NCBI GenBank assembly: GCA_025462725.1
Contig: JAOAPE010000012.1
Coordinates: 421,942-485,941, forward strand
Direction: 5' to 3'
Length of the DNA: 64,000 bases
Origin: Terriglobales bacterium
Lineage (GTDB): Bacteria > Acidobacteriota > Terriglobia > Terriglobales > Acidobacteriaceae
Both the position numbers and the translations under genes were made by a program. Numbering within the stretch: the first letter of the stretch is position 1; every line of letters begins with the position of its first letter. The notes beneath the pieces are model-generated. The model did not search any database. It worked only from the letters and a program-made list of their open reading frames with translations, and was not told where the DNA came from. Below are positions 17,601-25,040 of the stretch, one piece after another.

Positions 17601-19726
17601 CAACAATTACCACGAGCACTTTGCCGGCGGGGACACATTCCATCACCGCATCCTACGATGGCGATTCGACATCCGCACCGAGTGTCTCATCGGCACTGTT
17701 GCAAGTGGTGAATAAGGCAGACCAGTCGATCACGTTCGGCGCTCTCAGCGGAAAAGTCTATGGAGCAGCTGACTTTTCGGTGAGTGCTAGCGCGTCATCG
17801 GGATTGCCGGTGGTGCTCAGCATCTTCTCGGGACCGGCGACGATCTCGGGCAATAGCGTGCACATCACAGGGGCGGGGAGTATTACCGTCCGGGCTTCCC
17901 AAGCGGGAGACGACAATCACAACGCCGCGAGCGATGTCGATCAGTCCTTCGAAGTGTCCAAAGCGAGCCAGCAGATAACTTTCGCAGCGCTGGCAGATAA
18001 GACTTACGGTGACGCGGCATTCACGGTAAGTGCGACGGGCGGAGCATCCGGCAATGCGGTCAACTTTGTTGCGGCGGGCAATTGCGCATCGAGCGGCGTT
18101 AATGGCAGCACGATCACAATTTCGGGTGGGGGATCCTGCAGCGTGACGGCCTCACAGGCGGGGAACTCCAACTATGATGCAGCGGAAGATGTGGCTCGTA
18201 CTTTCACGATCAAGCAGGCAGCTGCAATCGTCACGGTAAGCGGTTACACCGGCGTGTATGACGGCAACCAGCACGGCGCCAGCGGATCTGCAACCGGCGT
18301 GAACGGCGAAGACCTGACCAGCATGCTCAACCTTGGTGCCGCGTTCATTGACGTACCCGGCGGAACTGCACACTGGTCGTTCGCGGGAGACAGCAATTAC
18401 AAACCCTCGAGCGGCGATGCTGTTATCGCGATCTCGCAGGCGACTCCGACCATCCACGTCTCCGGATATTCGGGCACGTACGATGGGCACGCACATGGGG
18501 CTGCGGGTTCGGCGGCAGGGGTAAGTAACGAGGACCTGAGCAGCTTGTTGAATCTGGGTGCAAGCTTCACGGATGTCCCGGGCGGAACAGCGCACTGGAC
18601 TTTTGCGGGAAACACGAACTATCCACCGGCAAGCGGTGATGCAGCCATCACCATCACGCAGGCTTTGGCAAACATTGCGGTGTCAGGATACTCAGGCACA
18701 TACGATGGGCACGCACATGGGGCCACGGGTTCGGCGACAGGAGTCTCAGGCGAGAACTTGAGCTCCTTGTTGAACTTTGGCAGCACTTTCACAACCGTAC
18801 CCGGCGGAACAGCGCACTGGACGTTTGCGGGAAACACGAACTATCCAGCTGCTAGCGGAGACGCAGCCATCACGATCACGCAGGCTTCGGCGAACATCGC
18901 GGTGAGCGGATATAACGGCATCTATGATGGTGGCGCGCATGGTGCATCCGGTTCGGCTACGGGAGTTTCGGGAGAGAACCTCAGTGCGCTCCTAAACCTG
19001 GGCGCGAGCTTCACCAACGTTCCGGGCGGAACTGCGAATTGGACCTTTGCCGGTAACGGAGATTACAGCGCAAGCTCCGGGACGGCAGCGATCGTCATCT
19101 CCGCGGCGGCACCGTCATTCAGCAACATCAGTTCGCCGGTGATCGTGTACGGCACGGGGACGACAACGTTATCCGGAAGGATCAGCAATGGTTCGTTGAT
19201 TCCTACGGGCAGCGTGAACGTCGTGTTGAACGGAGTCACCCAGAGTGCAGCCATTCAACCCAATGGCAGCTTCTCTTCTGCTTTTGCCACGGGAAATCTC
19301 GCGGCGACGACTCCTCCGTACGGCGTTGCTTACAACTATGCGGGAGACAACAACTTCACTGCGGCGATTGGAAGCGGCACCCTGACTGTGACTTACGGTT
19401 GGACGGCACTTTATGACGCCAGCAAGTCCGCCCAAAGCGGCAGCACGATACCTTTGAAGATCGCACTCACCAATGCGGCCGGATCGAATGTTTCATCTTC
19501 CTCGGTTGCGGTTACCGCAGTCAGGTTGACGCAGGTATCCACAAATTCCAGTGTCGATGTACAAGACTCCGGCAATGCCAATCCGGATGGTAATTTCCGG
19601 TTTGTGGGAGATGGCACTTACATCTTCAACTTGAGTACAAAAGGACTTGCTAGCGGAACGTGGCAGATGGTCTTCAGGGTTTCTGGAGATCCGCAAGAAC
19701 ACGCTCTGACTTTCCAGATCCGGTAA
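14606..19726 (+). CDS. Giant secreted Ig-like/MBG repeat protein with lamin-tail domain
   Basis: A 1706-aa exported adhesin-like protein. A signal peptide (1-30, ending LAYA) precedes a choice-of-anchor-like beta domain (about 35-245). Two homologous Ig-like units follow (about 250-470), then a lamin-tail domain (TVKISQVYGGGGNSG, FIEIFNQ, ITGWSVQY), a third such unit, a Big_3-type Ig domain (TTLMSSASPTHYGESVAITG), two YG-x-x-F repeats, four 74-aa MBG-type repeats encoded by exactly 222-bp units (18236-19123), another Ig-like unit and a C-terminal PxKF-like domain (SGSTIPLKIAL). No sortase, LPXTG or other anchor is seen. ATG 14606 fits AGAGGA better than ATG 14603. Likely surface adhesion or matrix binding. 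Confidence 0.88.
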   Translation: MPNFVAKSRVVSSVLLLVLICTCLAYAAISLSTGTAATQNFDGIGTIATAVLPADFRVDKPSVVRTVGTFAGATSNTTAAGGANLSSTAANGIYNFGSGTTTTGSDRAIGFLSSGTATASGNLYAQYVNNTGTSLSGLKISYNVEKYRTGSNPAGFRIQLFYSTDGATWVSAGSNFLTSFPADAANAGYANAPGVTVAITNQPLTVTIPNGTNFYLAWNYSVATGSTTTNAQALAVDDISVLGLPPVNTPTNPAGVGSSGTVQAGNAALLTMTVTPGANPTSTGLAVTADLSSIGGSASQQFFDNGTFGDVTAGDNIFSFSATVPAATTSGAKSLPATITDAQGRSGSASISVNVTPSSTPPTGVGAAAPSSLQEGNTTLLTVKVTSGTNPPSTGVTVFGNLSSIGGSHNQQFLDNGLNGDAAANDGIYSFQIAIASGTTQGGKSLAINLSDAQGRTNTATIALTIQPPPPPTTVKISQVYGGGGNSGSTYTNDFIEIFNQATTPVNITGWSVQYSSAGATSWAVTKLCATGATCFLAPGHYFLVQESKGNGGTTPLPTADVVGDASVAGDGLGIAMSGTQAKVALVASTTPLSGACPSGGAIADMVGYGVANCSETVPTPVVSATTAAVRKGNGCVDTDNNLNDFVIVGPIPRNSASPANSCGGDPTQPSGLGIGTPGSLDPASNTLLTVKVTPATTPASTGIAVSADVSSIGGASSQVFFDDGTNGDQVAGDNIFSFQQTVGAFIPTGAKSVVATITDSQGRTATAPITLTVASPTCGVERWSVKTGTDPDAALIDLSKSSRGNIENLGALTPPTTPPDNARFGEAEFTQYVLNATMTFFKKEGDVDYHIVLQDDALPAHTLIAEIPSPACVGPTSPLGALVSAARKKFDARFAVTDQFQQVLVPVQIKGIGFFDFIHGQNGVAPNGIELHSVTEINFTANTTTTLMSSASPTHYGESVAITGTVSNGTSTLPTGTLSFTDGATPIGTAIINPSGQATITTSTLPAGTHSITASYDGDSTSAPSVSSALLQVVNKADQSITFGALSGKVYGAADFSVSASASSGLPVVLSIFSGPATISGNSVHITGAGSITVRASQAGDDNHNAASDVDQSFEVSKASQQITFAALADKTYGDAAFTVSATGGASGNAVNFVAAGNCASSGVNGSTITISGGGSCSVTASQAGNSNYDAAEDVARTFTIKQAAAIVTVSGYTGVYDGNQHGASGSATGVNGEDLTSMLNLGAAFIDVPGGTAHWSFAGDSNYKPSSGDAVIAISQATPTIHVSGYSGTYDGHAHGAAGSAAGVSNEDLSSLLNLGASFTDVPGGTAHWTFAGNTNYPPASGDAAITITQALANIAVSGYSGTYDGHAHGATGSATGVSGENLSSLLNFGSTFTTVPGGTAHWTFAGNTNYPAASGDAAITITQASANIAVSGYNGIYDGGAHGASGSATGVSGENLSALLNLGASFTNVPGGTANWTFAGNGDYSASSGTAAIVISAAAPSFSNISSPVIVYGTGTTTLSGRISNGSLIPTGSVNVVLNGVTQSAAIQPNGSFSSAFATGNLAATTPPYGVAYNYAGDNNFTAAIGSGTLTVTYGWTALYDASKSAQSGSTIPLKIALTNAAGSNVSSSSVAVTAVRLTQVSTNSSVDVQDSGNANPDGNFRFVGDGTYIFNLSTKGLASGTWQMVFRVSGDPQEHALTFQIR
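18236..19123 (+). repeat. Four in-frame 222-bp repeats (MBG-type domains)
   Basis: Units start at 18236, 18458, 18680 and 18902, each encoding VSGY-x-G-x-YDG, GxSGENLSxLLNxGxxFTxVPGG and FAGxxNYxxxSGDAAI. Spacing is exactly 222 bp. Units two and three share long stretches of identical DNA (for example ACGATGGGCACGCACATGGG), which indicates recent duplication or gene conversion. Confidence 0.9.
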
Positions 19727-19740
19727 TCGTAAGGCAATGA

Positions 19741-19770
19741 AAAAAGGCTCCGCGAAAGCGGAGCCTTTTT
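19741..19770. terminator. Bidirectional hairpin terminator
   Basis: A perfect 13-bp stem AAAAAGGCTCCGC (19741-19753), GAAA tetraloop, and complement ending in TTTTT with more T after. It separates the giant repeat gene (plus) from the AhpD-like gene (minus), with A-tract and T-tract suited to both directions. Confidence 0.92.
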
Positions 19771-19800
19771 TTCGATAGTTCTCTGCTTGCGGATATTGTC

Positions 19801-20133
19801 CTAAGCCTTGTCGAAGAATTTGAGGGCCATGGCACCGTGAGTTGCTGCGCCTCCCGCCCGCAATGCGGCGGCAATGAGTGAACATTCCGTGATCTCTTCG
19901 CGGGTGGCACCAGCCGCCTTCAGCGCTTTGACGTGCGCCTCAATGCAGTAGGGGCATTGCGTAGTGCAAGCGACAGCGAGAGCGATCAGCTCGCGATATT
20001 TGCGGGGGATAGCGCCGTCTTCGCGTCCGACGATCTTGTCGAGGTTGAGCCAGGCATTGAATTCGGTGGGCGCGAGCTTGCCCATTTCTTTGATGAAGCG
20101 CATGTCAGCGGGATCGTGATAGTGGTCAGCCAT
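19801..20133 (-). CDS. AhpD-like/carboxymuconolactone decarboxylase family protein
   Basis: A 110-aa all-helical protein of the CMD/AhpD family. The redox motif C-P-Y-C followed by IEAH near residues 60-66 matches the peroxidase-type active site (CxxC plus His). RKYRELIALAVACTTQ leads into it, and GATREEITE follows as in the family. GAAAGAGGAACT precedes the ATG. The likely role is a peroxidase or thiol-disulfide reaction protecting against peroxides; the electron donor is unknown. It heads a minus-strand group with an EVE and a DinB gene. Confidence 0.88.
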   Translation of the reverse strand: MADHYHDPADMRFIKEMGKLAPTEFNAWLNLDKIVGREDGAIPRKYRELIALAVACTTQCPYCIEAHVKALKAAGATREEITECSLIAAALRAGGAATHGAMALKFFDKA

Positions 20134-20143
20134 AGTTCCTCTT

Positions 20144-20524
20144 TCATTTTCCTAGCAGGAATTCATGTTGGACGTCTGTGAGTGGGACGACAGAGAGCCT
20201 CGATTGCTTAATAAGGGGAGAGTCTTTGAATCGGGAATTGGATTTGATCTCCGCAAGCGATGTCGGTTGAGGAAGCGGCTTGCCGGCTTTTATCTTTACG
20301 AGTGGTTTCCTGGGATCGTTCGCATCCACCGAAACGACGCTCGCGCTGCCGACCGCCCTCTTCTCCCCACCAGTGTGATAGATGACGAGCTGGTCTCCCG
20401 CTTTCATCTCGCGCAGGTTCTTAACGGCAGCAGGATTGGTGACTCCGTCCCATGTGGTGTTTTTGTCGCGTTGAAGATCAGCGAATGAGTAAACAGAAGG
20501 CTCGGTCTTGAGAAGATAGGGCAC
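20144..20524 (-). CDS. EVE domain protein
   Basis: A 126-aa protein that consists of one EVE domain (PUA-like fold, thymocyte nuclear protein 1 type), predicted to bind modified bases in DNA or RNA. Features: YLLKTEPSVYSFADL at the start, TTWDGVTNPAAVKNLREMKAGDQLVIYHTG, VKIKAGKPLP, and a final LSVVPLTDVQHEFLL. The length is on the short side for bacterial EVE proteins. It stops 10 bp before the AhpD-like gene begins and starts 5 bp after the DinB gene ends. Target modification unknown. Confidence 0.9.
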   Translation of the reverse strand: MPYLLKTEPSVYSFADLQRDKNTTWDGVTNPAAVKNLREMKAGDQLVIYHTGGEKRAVGSASVVSVDANDPRKPLVKIKAGKPLPQPTSLAEIKSNSRFKDSPLIKQSRLSVVPLTDVQHEFLLGK

Positions 20525-20529
20525 GCTGT

Positions 20530-21030
20530 CTAGCTAAGAAGCTTTCGCACCTGCTCGAGATGGTTGATGTCGTGTCCGGCCATCATTCGGGAGAGATGAC
20601 GGACGGTCTCCTTGCCGCGTTCGGCGTGCATGCCAAACATCTCCCACTGCTCGGGAGTGAGCCGCTCGAGCAATCGCAGATTCCGTTCGCGAAGAAGACG
20701 GAATAGCACTAACGAAGTGTGGGGGTCGAGATTAGCGTAGTCGCCAAGATTCTCCCAGACATCCTGGTCATAGGGAATGATGTTGCTGCCGCTGCTCTCG
20801 AGCATCTGGCGATATCGCCAGAAAGCGACGACTTCACTTTCTGATAGATGCGCAATGATCTGCGCGACAGACCATTTGCCCGGCTGCGGACTGTGGAGAA
20901 GAGCATCAGCATTGCGGTTTTCGATCAACTCCGCGAGCGCACGCGGAGTCGCTTGCAGAACCTCGAGCGGCTCCTTGCCCTCCATGTTGGACATGATGCG
21001 CGCCTTGTATTGCTCGATGGTCTCGGGCAT
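20530..21030 (-). CDS. DinB family protein
   Basis: A 166-aa four-helix-bundle protein of the DinB/YfiT metalloenzyme superfamily. GKWSVAQIIAHLSESEVVAFWRYR supplies the first metal histidine, and LSRMMAGHDINHLEQVRKLL the C-terminal HxxxH-like pair. Such proteins often act as thiol (including bacillithiol) transferases; bshC in this window makes that plausible but unproven. The start ATG 21030 follows AGAGG, and the longer frame upstream lacks family similarity. First gene of the EVE and AhpD-like run. Confidence 0.85.
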   Translation of the reverse strand: MPETIEQYKARIMSNMEGKEPLEVLQATPRALAELIENRNADALLHSPQPGKWSVAQIIAHLSESEVVAFWRYRQMLESSGSNIIPYDQDVWENLGDYANLDPHTSLVLFRLLRERNLRLLERLTPEQWEMFGMHAERGKETVRHLSRMMAGHDINHLEQVRKLLS

Positions 21031-21092
21031 GGAAGCCTCTATGGATTCAGATAAATGGGAAAGGCGAAACCAGTTTAGCATTTGGATGGCAT

Positions 21093-21115
21093 CTATCTAT
21101 GCTATGCTATCTATG
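21093..21115 (+). promoter_or_regulatory. CTATCTATG direct repeat upstream of TA-like pair
   Basis: CTATCTATG occurs at 21093-21101 and again at 21107-21115 (14-bp period, with a CTATG between). It lies in the short gap between the divergent DinB gene and the candidate antitoxin and just before its ribosome binding site GAGAGG, where an autoregulatory operator would sit. Confidence 0.4.
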
Positions 21116-21131
21116 TTATGAGAGGATTGCT

Positions 21132-21533
21132 ATGGGGCCAACCGAGGCTGTACGGGAACTATTTGTAACGCAGTACCTGAATCCTGCAAAACGACGTGGA
21201 GAGAAGCGATTCTCGGTCACAGCAGGCGAGATTCACAATGCGCTTCGATTTCACAATCGCGTACCGGTGGTATGTCAGGCGCTCAAATCCGAAAAGCTTT
21301 TATCTGAGAATGGTCTGAGGATCGTGGATAAGAAAGGGCCACCGTCTGGACTGAGCACCACCGTCACATACACGTATGAGATCGTTGAAAGTCGGCCCGT
21401 CCAGGGCCGCTTTGAAGGGCTCATAAATCTCCGCGGAGCGGGGAAGCACCTGTTCAAGCGCGGAGGGGAGAGCTTCCTGAAACAAGAGAGAAGAGAACTA
21501 GAGGCGGGTTCCTCAAGGAAAACGTCGGAATGA
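21132..21533 (+). CDS. Uncharacterised protein coupled to a PIN toxin, candidate antitoxin
   Basis: I do not recognise this 133-aa family. The N-terminal 75 residues alternate helix and strand (TEAVRELFVTQYL, FSVTAGEIHNALRFHNRVP, VVCQALKSEKLL), consistent with a winged helix-turn-helix, followed by a beta hairpin STTVTYTYEIV. The C-terminus is basic (GKHLFKRGGESFLKQERRE). ATG 21132 follows GAGAGG. Its TGA overlaps the ATG of the PIN gene (ATGA at 21530-21533), the arrangement of type II toxin-antitoxin operons. It does not match Phd, AbrB, RHH or MazE patterns. The antitoxin role is inference from position only. Confidence 0.6.
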   Translation: MGPTEAVRELFVTQYLNPAKRRGEKRFSVTAGEIHNALRFHNRVPVVCQALKSEKLLSENGLRIVDKKGPPSGLSTTVTYTYEIVESRPVQGRFEGLINLRGAGKHLFKRGGESFLKQERRELEAGSSRKTSE

Positions 21534-21955
21534 GCCGGATCTATTGGGACACGATGCTGTTCGTGTACTGGTTGGAAGACAACGCGCAATTCGGAGGGCG
21601 AGTTGCGCAGATCCTGTTGAGCATGCAGGAGCGCGAAGATGTGCTTTTGACGAGCGCCTTCGGAGTGGGCGAACTTCTGGTGGCGCCGACGAAAGCTGAA
21701 GACTTGGCATTGACGTCGCGCATAGAAGAAATATTTAAAGCGCCATTTGTGGAAGTGATCCCTTTTGACCTAGCTGCAGCAGTGCGATATGCGGAGATCA
21801 GGGCAAAGTACCGCTTTAGTCCGGCAGATGCTGTTCATTTGGCTTGCGCAGCACAGGCAAAGGCTGATCTGTTCCTGACGAATGACAAAAAATTAATCGG
21901 AAAGCATGTTCCGGGAATCCAGTTTGTGGCTGGATTGGACGTAAATCTTTTTTGA
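21530..21955 (+). CDS. PIN domain ribonuclease (VapC-like toxin)
   Basis: A 141-aa PIN protein, the usual length for VapC. The four acidic residues are visible: Asp7 (IYWDT), Glu48 (GVGELL), Asp near 99 (SPADAVHLACA) and Asp near 118 (TNDKKL). Expected activity is Mg-dependent RNA cleavage in the cytoplasm, held in check by a cognate antitoxin. It is coupled through ATGA to the unknown 133-aa gene before it. No feature suggests inactivation. Confidence 0.9.
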   Translation: MSRIYWDTMLFVYWLEDNAQFGGRVAQILLSMQEREDVLLTSAFGVGELLVAPTKAEDLALTSRIEEIFKAPFVEVIPFDLAAAVRYAEIRAKYRFSPADAVHLACAAQAKADLFLTNDKKLIGKHVPGIQFVAGLDVNLF

Positions 21956-22032
21956 ACTTGTCTGCCACAGTAATCATGATCCATGGGCGCTGGTATTCTT
22001 ATTTGCATTCCTTGTCTTACGCCGGAGGTATT

Positions 22033-24003
22033 TTGAAAACACACGTCAAACGTTTCCTTCTCTTGGTGGTCTTCACCCTTACGCTCACTCTGGTTGCGAA
22101 TTCGCAAGATAAGCGCGGCCCAAACCCCGTTCCGTATCCGCCGGCGATCGCTGCGCCGGTCGATGTGCCCTATCCCGGAACCATCAGCCTGCTGGTTGAC
22201 CTGACGGACAACACTCACCGCGTGGCGAATGTCCATGAGACCGTACCCGTTTCGGCGGGAGAGCTTACGCTGCTTTACCCGAAGTGGATACCCGGGAACC
22301 ACTCGCCGACGGGGCCGATCTCAAAGGTCGCGGGACTGGTGGTAACCGCGGGGGGTAAACGAATTCCGTGGTTGCGCGATCCGGTGAATGTTTACGCATT
22401 CCACATCACGGTGCCAACGGGAGTGAAGAGTGTCGACGTTGAGTTCCAATACCTTTCGCCAGTGACGGGCAGGGAAGGGCGCATCGAGATCTCAAACGAG
22501 ATCGCTGACTTGGCGTGGGACACTGTGCTGCTTTATCCCGCGGGTTATTTCGTGCGCAACATTCAGGTCGAAGCTAGTTTGAAATTGCCAGAGGGATGGA
22601 AGTTTGCGTCGGCGCTGGATGTGAATTCGCAGGCAGGCAGCCTGGTGCATTTCAAAACGACAACGCTGAATACGCTGGTGGATTCGCCGGTTTATGCTGG
22701 CATCCATTACAAGCGGGTGGACCTTTCTACCGATGCGCAGAACAAAGTCTTTCTGGACGTTTTCGGTGACAAGGAAGCGGATCTGGCAATCTCACCGGAA
22801 GAGCTCACGTTCCATCGCAACATGGTGAAAGAAGCGGCCAAGCTTTACGCTTCACGCCATTATGACCACTACGACTTCCTTTTTTCAGTGAGTGACAAGA
22901 TCGGCGGCATGGGACTGGAGCATCACCAGTCGAGCGAAGATGGCGAGCGCGCCAACTACTTTACTGATTGGGCGGCGGGAGTGCGCAGCCGCGATCTGCT
23001 CGCACATGAATACACACATTCTTGGGACGGAAAGTTTCGGCGTCCCGCGGATATTTGGACCCCGAACTACGACGTCCCGATGCGCGACAGCCTGCTATGG
23101 GTCTATGAAGGAATGACGGAGTATTACGGGTTCGTGCTGACAGCGCGTTCAGGAATGCGCACGGCGGCGCAAACACGAGACCTCATCGGGGAAATCGCGG
23201 CAAATTTTGATATCAGCCCGGGGCGGAAGTGGCGTCCGATGGAAGACACGACGAACCAGCCGACGGTCTCACAACGGACGCCTGTGAGTTGGGTGAGCTG
23301 GCAGAGGCCGGAAGACTATTACACCGAGGGCCTGCTCATTTGGCTGGATGCTGATACGAAGATTCGGGAGATGAGTGGCGGCAAGAAATCACTGGATGAT
23401 TTCGCGAAGATATTTTACGGAATCGACAATGGTAGTTATGTAACGCGAACGTACACATTCGATGATGTGGTCGCGGCACTCAATCAGGTCCAGCCATTTG
23501 ATTGGGCAACGTTCCTGCACAAGCGGGTGGACGAGCTGGCGCCGGAGACTCCGAAAGATGGGATAACTCGCGGCGGGTATCGGCTGGCGTATAGCGATAC
23601 GCCTCCTGATTGGTTGAAAGCAGTGGAGCAAGCCGAGGCGGCGGAAAGCGAAGACGGAGAGCCTTCCAAAGCCACGACAAATTTTTCCACTTCGCTAGGA
23701 TTCACGGCGAAGTCTGACGGAAGCCTGGGAAATGTGTGGTGGGATAGTCCGGCATTTAAAGCGGGCATGGCTCCCGACATGCAAATTGTTGGTCAGAACG
23801 GGACGGCGTTCAGCACCACGGCAATAAAGCAAGCGATTGTTGCGGCAGAGTCAAGCAAGGAACCGATTCACCTGCTGGTCAAACGAGGTCGCGAGATCAA
23901 GACGATTGATATCGACTACCACGGAGGGCTGCGGTATCCGAAACTGGAGCGGGTGGAAGGAACTCCGGCCCGGTTGGACGAGATATTGGCGCCGGGGAAG
24001 TAG
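22033..24003 (+). CDS. M61 family metallopeptidase with PDZ domain, exported
   Basis: A 656-aa glycyl-aminopeptidase-like (M61) enzyme. TTG 22033 with GGAGG five bases before starts a clean signal peptide (KRFLLLVVFTLTLTLVANSQ); the open frame upstream does not. The zinc motif HEYTH lies in LLAHEYTHSWDGKFRRP, followed by the third ligand region WVYEGMTEYYG. A C-terminal PDZ-like domain (about 545-640) includes GNVWWDSPAFKAGMAPDMQIVGQNG. Likely periplasmic peptide hydrolysis. It follows the PIN gene but its own ribosome site suggests separate expression. Confidence 0.93.
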   Translation: MKTHVKRFLLLVVFTLTLTLVANSQDKRGPNPVPYPPAIAAPVDVPYPGTISLLVDLTDNTHRVANVHETVPVSAGELTLLYPKWIPGNHSPTGPISKVAGLVVTAGGKRIPWLRDPVNVYAFHITVPTGVKSVDVEFQYLSPVTGREGRIEISNEIADLAWDTVLLYPAGYFVRNIQVEASLKLPEGWKFASALDVNSQAGSLVHFKTTTLNTLVDSPVYAGIHYKRVDLSTDAQNKVFLDVFGDKEADLAISPEELTFHRNMVKEAAKLYASRHYDHYDFLFSVSDKIGGMGLEHHQSSEDGERANYFTDWAAGVRSRDLLAHEYTHSWDGKFRRPADIWTPNYDVPMRDSLLWVYEGMTEYYGFVLTARSGMRTAAQTRDLIGEIAANFDISPGRKWRPMEDTTNQPTVSQRTPVSWVSWQRPEDYYTEGLLIWLDADTKIREMSGGKKSLDDFAKIFYGIDNGSYVTRTYTFDDVVAALNQVQPFDWATFLHKRVDELAPETPKDGITRGGYRLAYSDTPPDWLKAVEQAEAAESEDGEPSKATTNFSTSLGFTAKSDGSLGNVWWDSPAFKAGMAPDMQIVGQNGTAFSTTAIKQAIVAAESSKEPIHLLVKRGREIKTIDIDYHGGLRYPKLERVEGTPARLDEILAPGK

Positions 24004-24054
24004 AGGGAATCGTTCAGCGGTTCGGTTCCAAATATGAAATCGTCATTGCAAGGA

Positions 24055-24092
24055 AACAGCCGTCGCGAGTTCTGGACGGCTGTTCTGTTTTT
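24055..24092 (+). terminator. Rho-independent terminator after M61 gene
   Basis: Stem AACAGCCGTC (24055-24064) with GACGGCTGTT (24075-24084), 10-nt loop, then CTGTTTTT. Lies 52 bp after the M61 stop. Confidence 0.85.
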
Positions 24093-24151
24093 GAGAATCT
24101 GCAAAGCACGGCCGCTCATCTCATGGAAATCGCTACTAAGAAGGAGAAATC

Positions 24152-24334
24152 GTGAAGAGCAGCTATTCAAGACTTGAGCCTGAAACGTGCCTCGATGTAA
24201 AACCGTGTTTTGATCCGATAAGAGAAGATGGGCGCTGTGTGGTTAGCAAAGTCGACGTGGATGGTGAGTCTACAGAGAAGAAGGAATCAACGCTGAACCG
24301 CGTCTTCGCATATGCGTCGCGCTTGGTTGCTTGA
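24152..24334 (+). CDS. Possible small hypothetical protein
   Basis: A 60-codon frame with GTG 24152 and a strong ribosome site AAGGAG five bases upstream. The product is acidic to neutral, with SRLEPETCLDVKPCFDP and two closely spaced Cys, and has no signal peptide or membrane segment. It occupies most of the 359-bp gap between the M61 terminator and the tmRNA 3' end, and is convergent to the tmRNA. No family recognised; it may not be translated. Confidence 0.35.
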   Translation: MKSSYSRLEPETCLDVKPCFDPIREDGRCVVSKVDVDGESTEKKESTLNRVFAYASRLVA

Positions 24335-24362
24335 GCGATTCGGCGAAAGTTCAAAGAAAAAT

Positions 24363-24731
24363 TGGTGGAGGCGGCGGGAGTTGAACCCGCGTCCGAAAAT
24401 GTTACTAGCAAAGAGAACTACATGCTTATTCAGTTCATGCTACCGGCCTTCACCGGCAACGTTCGCTGGACACGCTCAGAACCGACAAGAAACGCGGACA
24501 GCTAGCCCGTTGATCTCATCCCCGACCCCCTGGCTTAGAGTAAGGAACCAGCCCGCTGAATGACGTTCTTTCATGGCCCGCGGACGTGGCCACGAAGAAC
24601 GGCTACTTAACTAATTAAGCAGCGTATGCCATTTCTTGATTGGCAATTATCGTTTTGCACTCGATCACAGGTGTGTGCACCCTGGCATGCCTCTTTGCCG
24701 CAAGCAATTCCGTCGAAGCCGTGACGCCCCC
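24363..24731 (-). ncRNA. ssrA: Transfer-messenger RNA (tmRNA)
   Basis: Trans-translation RNA, 369 nt, one-piece type. The 5' end GGGGGCGTCAC and the 3' end CGCCTCCACCA pair as a 7-bp acceptor stem, with an encoded CCA (24363-24365) and a T-arm GGGTTCAACTCCCGCC. The 5' half reads GGCTTCGACGGAATTGC, typical of tmRNA. The tag frame at 24644-24615 begins at GCC and reads ANQEMAYAA then TAA; the AYAA end fits SsrA degradation tags. The resume codon is inferred from the A-N start. Small frames crossing this RNA are spurious. Confidence 0.97.
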
Positions 24732-24772
24732 ATTTTCCCGTTATGCGCAATGTGCGCTGCGGGGAAATTCGG

Positions 24773-24799
24773 AATCGACCTGGGCAGGTCGATTGTCAA
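24773..24799 (-). promoter_or_regulatory. 22-bp inverted repeat and TTGACA upstream of ssrA
   Basis: AATCGACCTG (24773-24782) and its complement (24785-24794) form a perfect 10-2-10 dyad about 40-60 bp before the tmRNA 5' end. On the minus strand TTGACA (24799-24794) abuts it. The matching -10 is poor at 17 bp. Possibly an operator or an alternative promoter element. Confidence 0.35.
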
Positions 24800-25040
24800 A
24801 GAACTAAAGTACTGACTCCAGTGTGGCTGGTTTGCCGGGTGGAGTCAACTCGGTAGTTATTAGATGATCGGGAATGATGTCTAGATTCAGGGCGTTTATT
24901 CAGGCGCGGATTCCCGGTGGGGTCGCGTAAGATGGTGCGAATTAAACTGTGACGAAAAGCCAAAGTCCACATCCAACATCAGTGCCGCGCCAAAGCCTAA
25001 TCCGCGAGTGTAGTTGTTGTACGCGCCAGGAGTGTTTGTA
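24800..25040. other. Intergenic region before bshC
   Basis: No gene supported. TGACTCCA (24813-24820) and TGGAGTCA (24840-24847) could pair around a 19-nt loop. AGGAG at 25028-25032 is the bshC ribosome site. Confidence 0.35.

Noticed and set aside
20144-21030. EVE-DinB-AhpD set as a defence island
   Set aside because: EVE domains occur in modified-DNA restriction systems, but no nuclease, helicase or methylase is next to it, and DinB/AhpD suggest thiol chemistry.
24312-24563. Protein-coding frames crossing the tmRNA (for example on the plus strand)
   Set aside because: The region has the full tmRNA acceptor stem, T-arm and tag frame; the protein frames are incidental.
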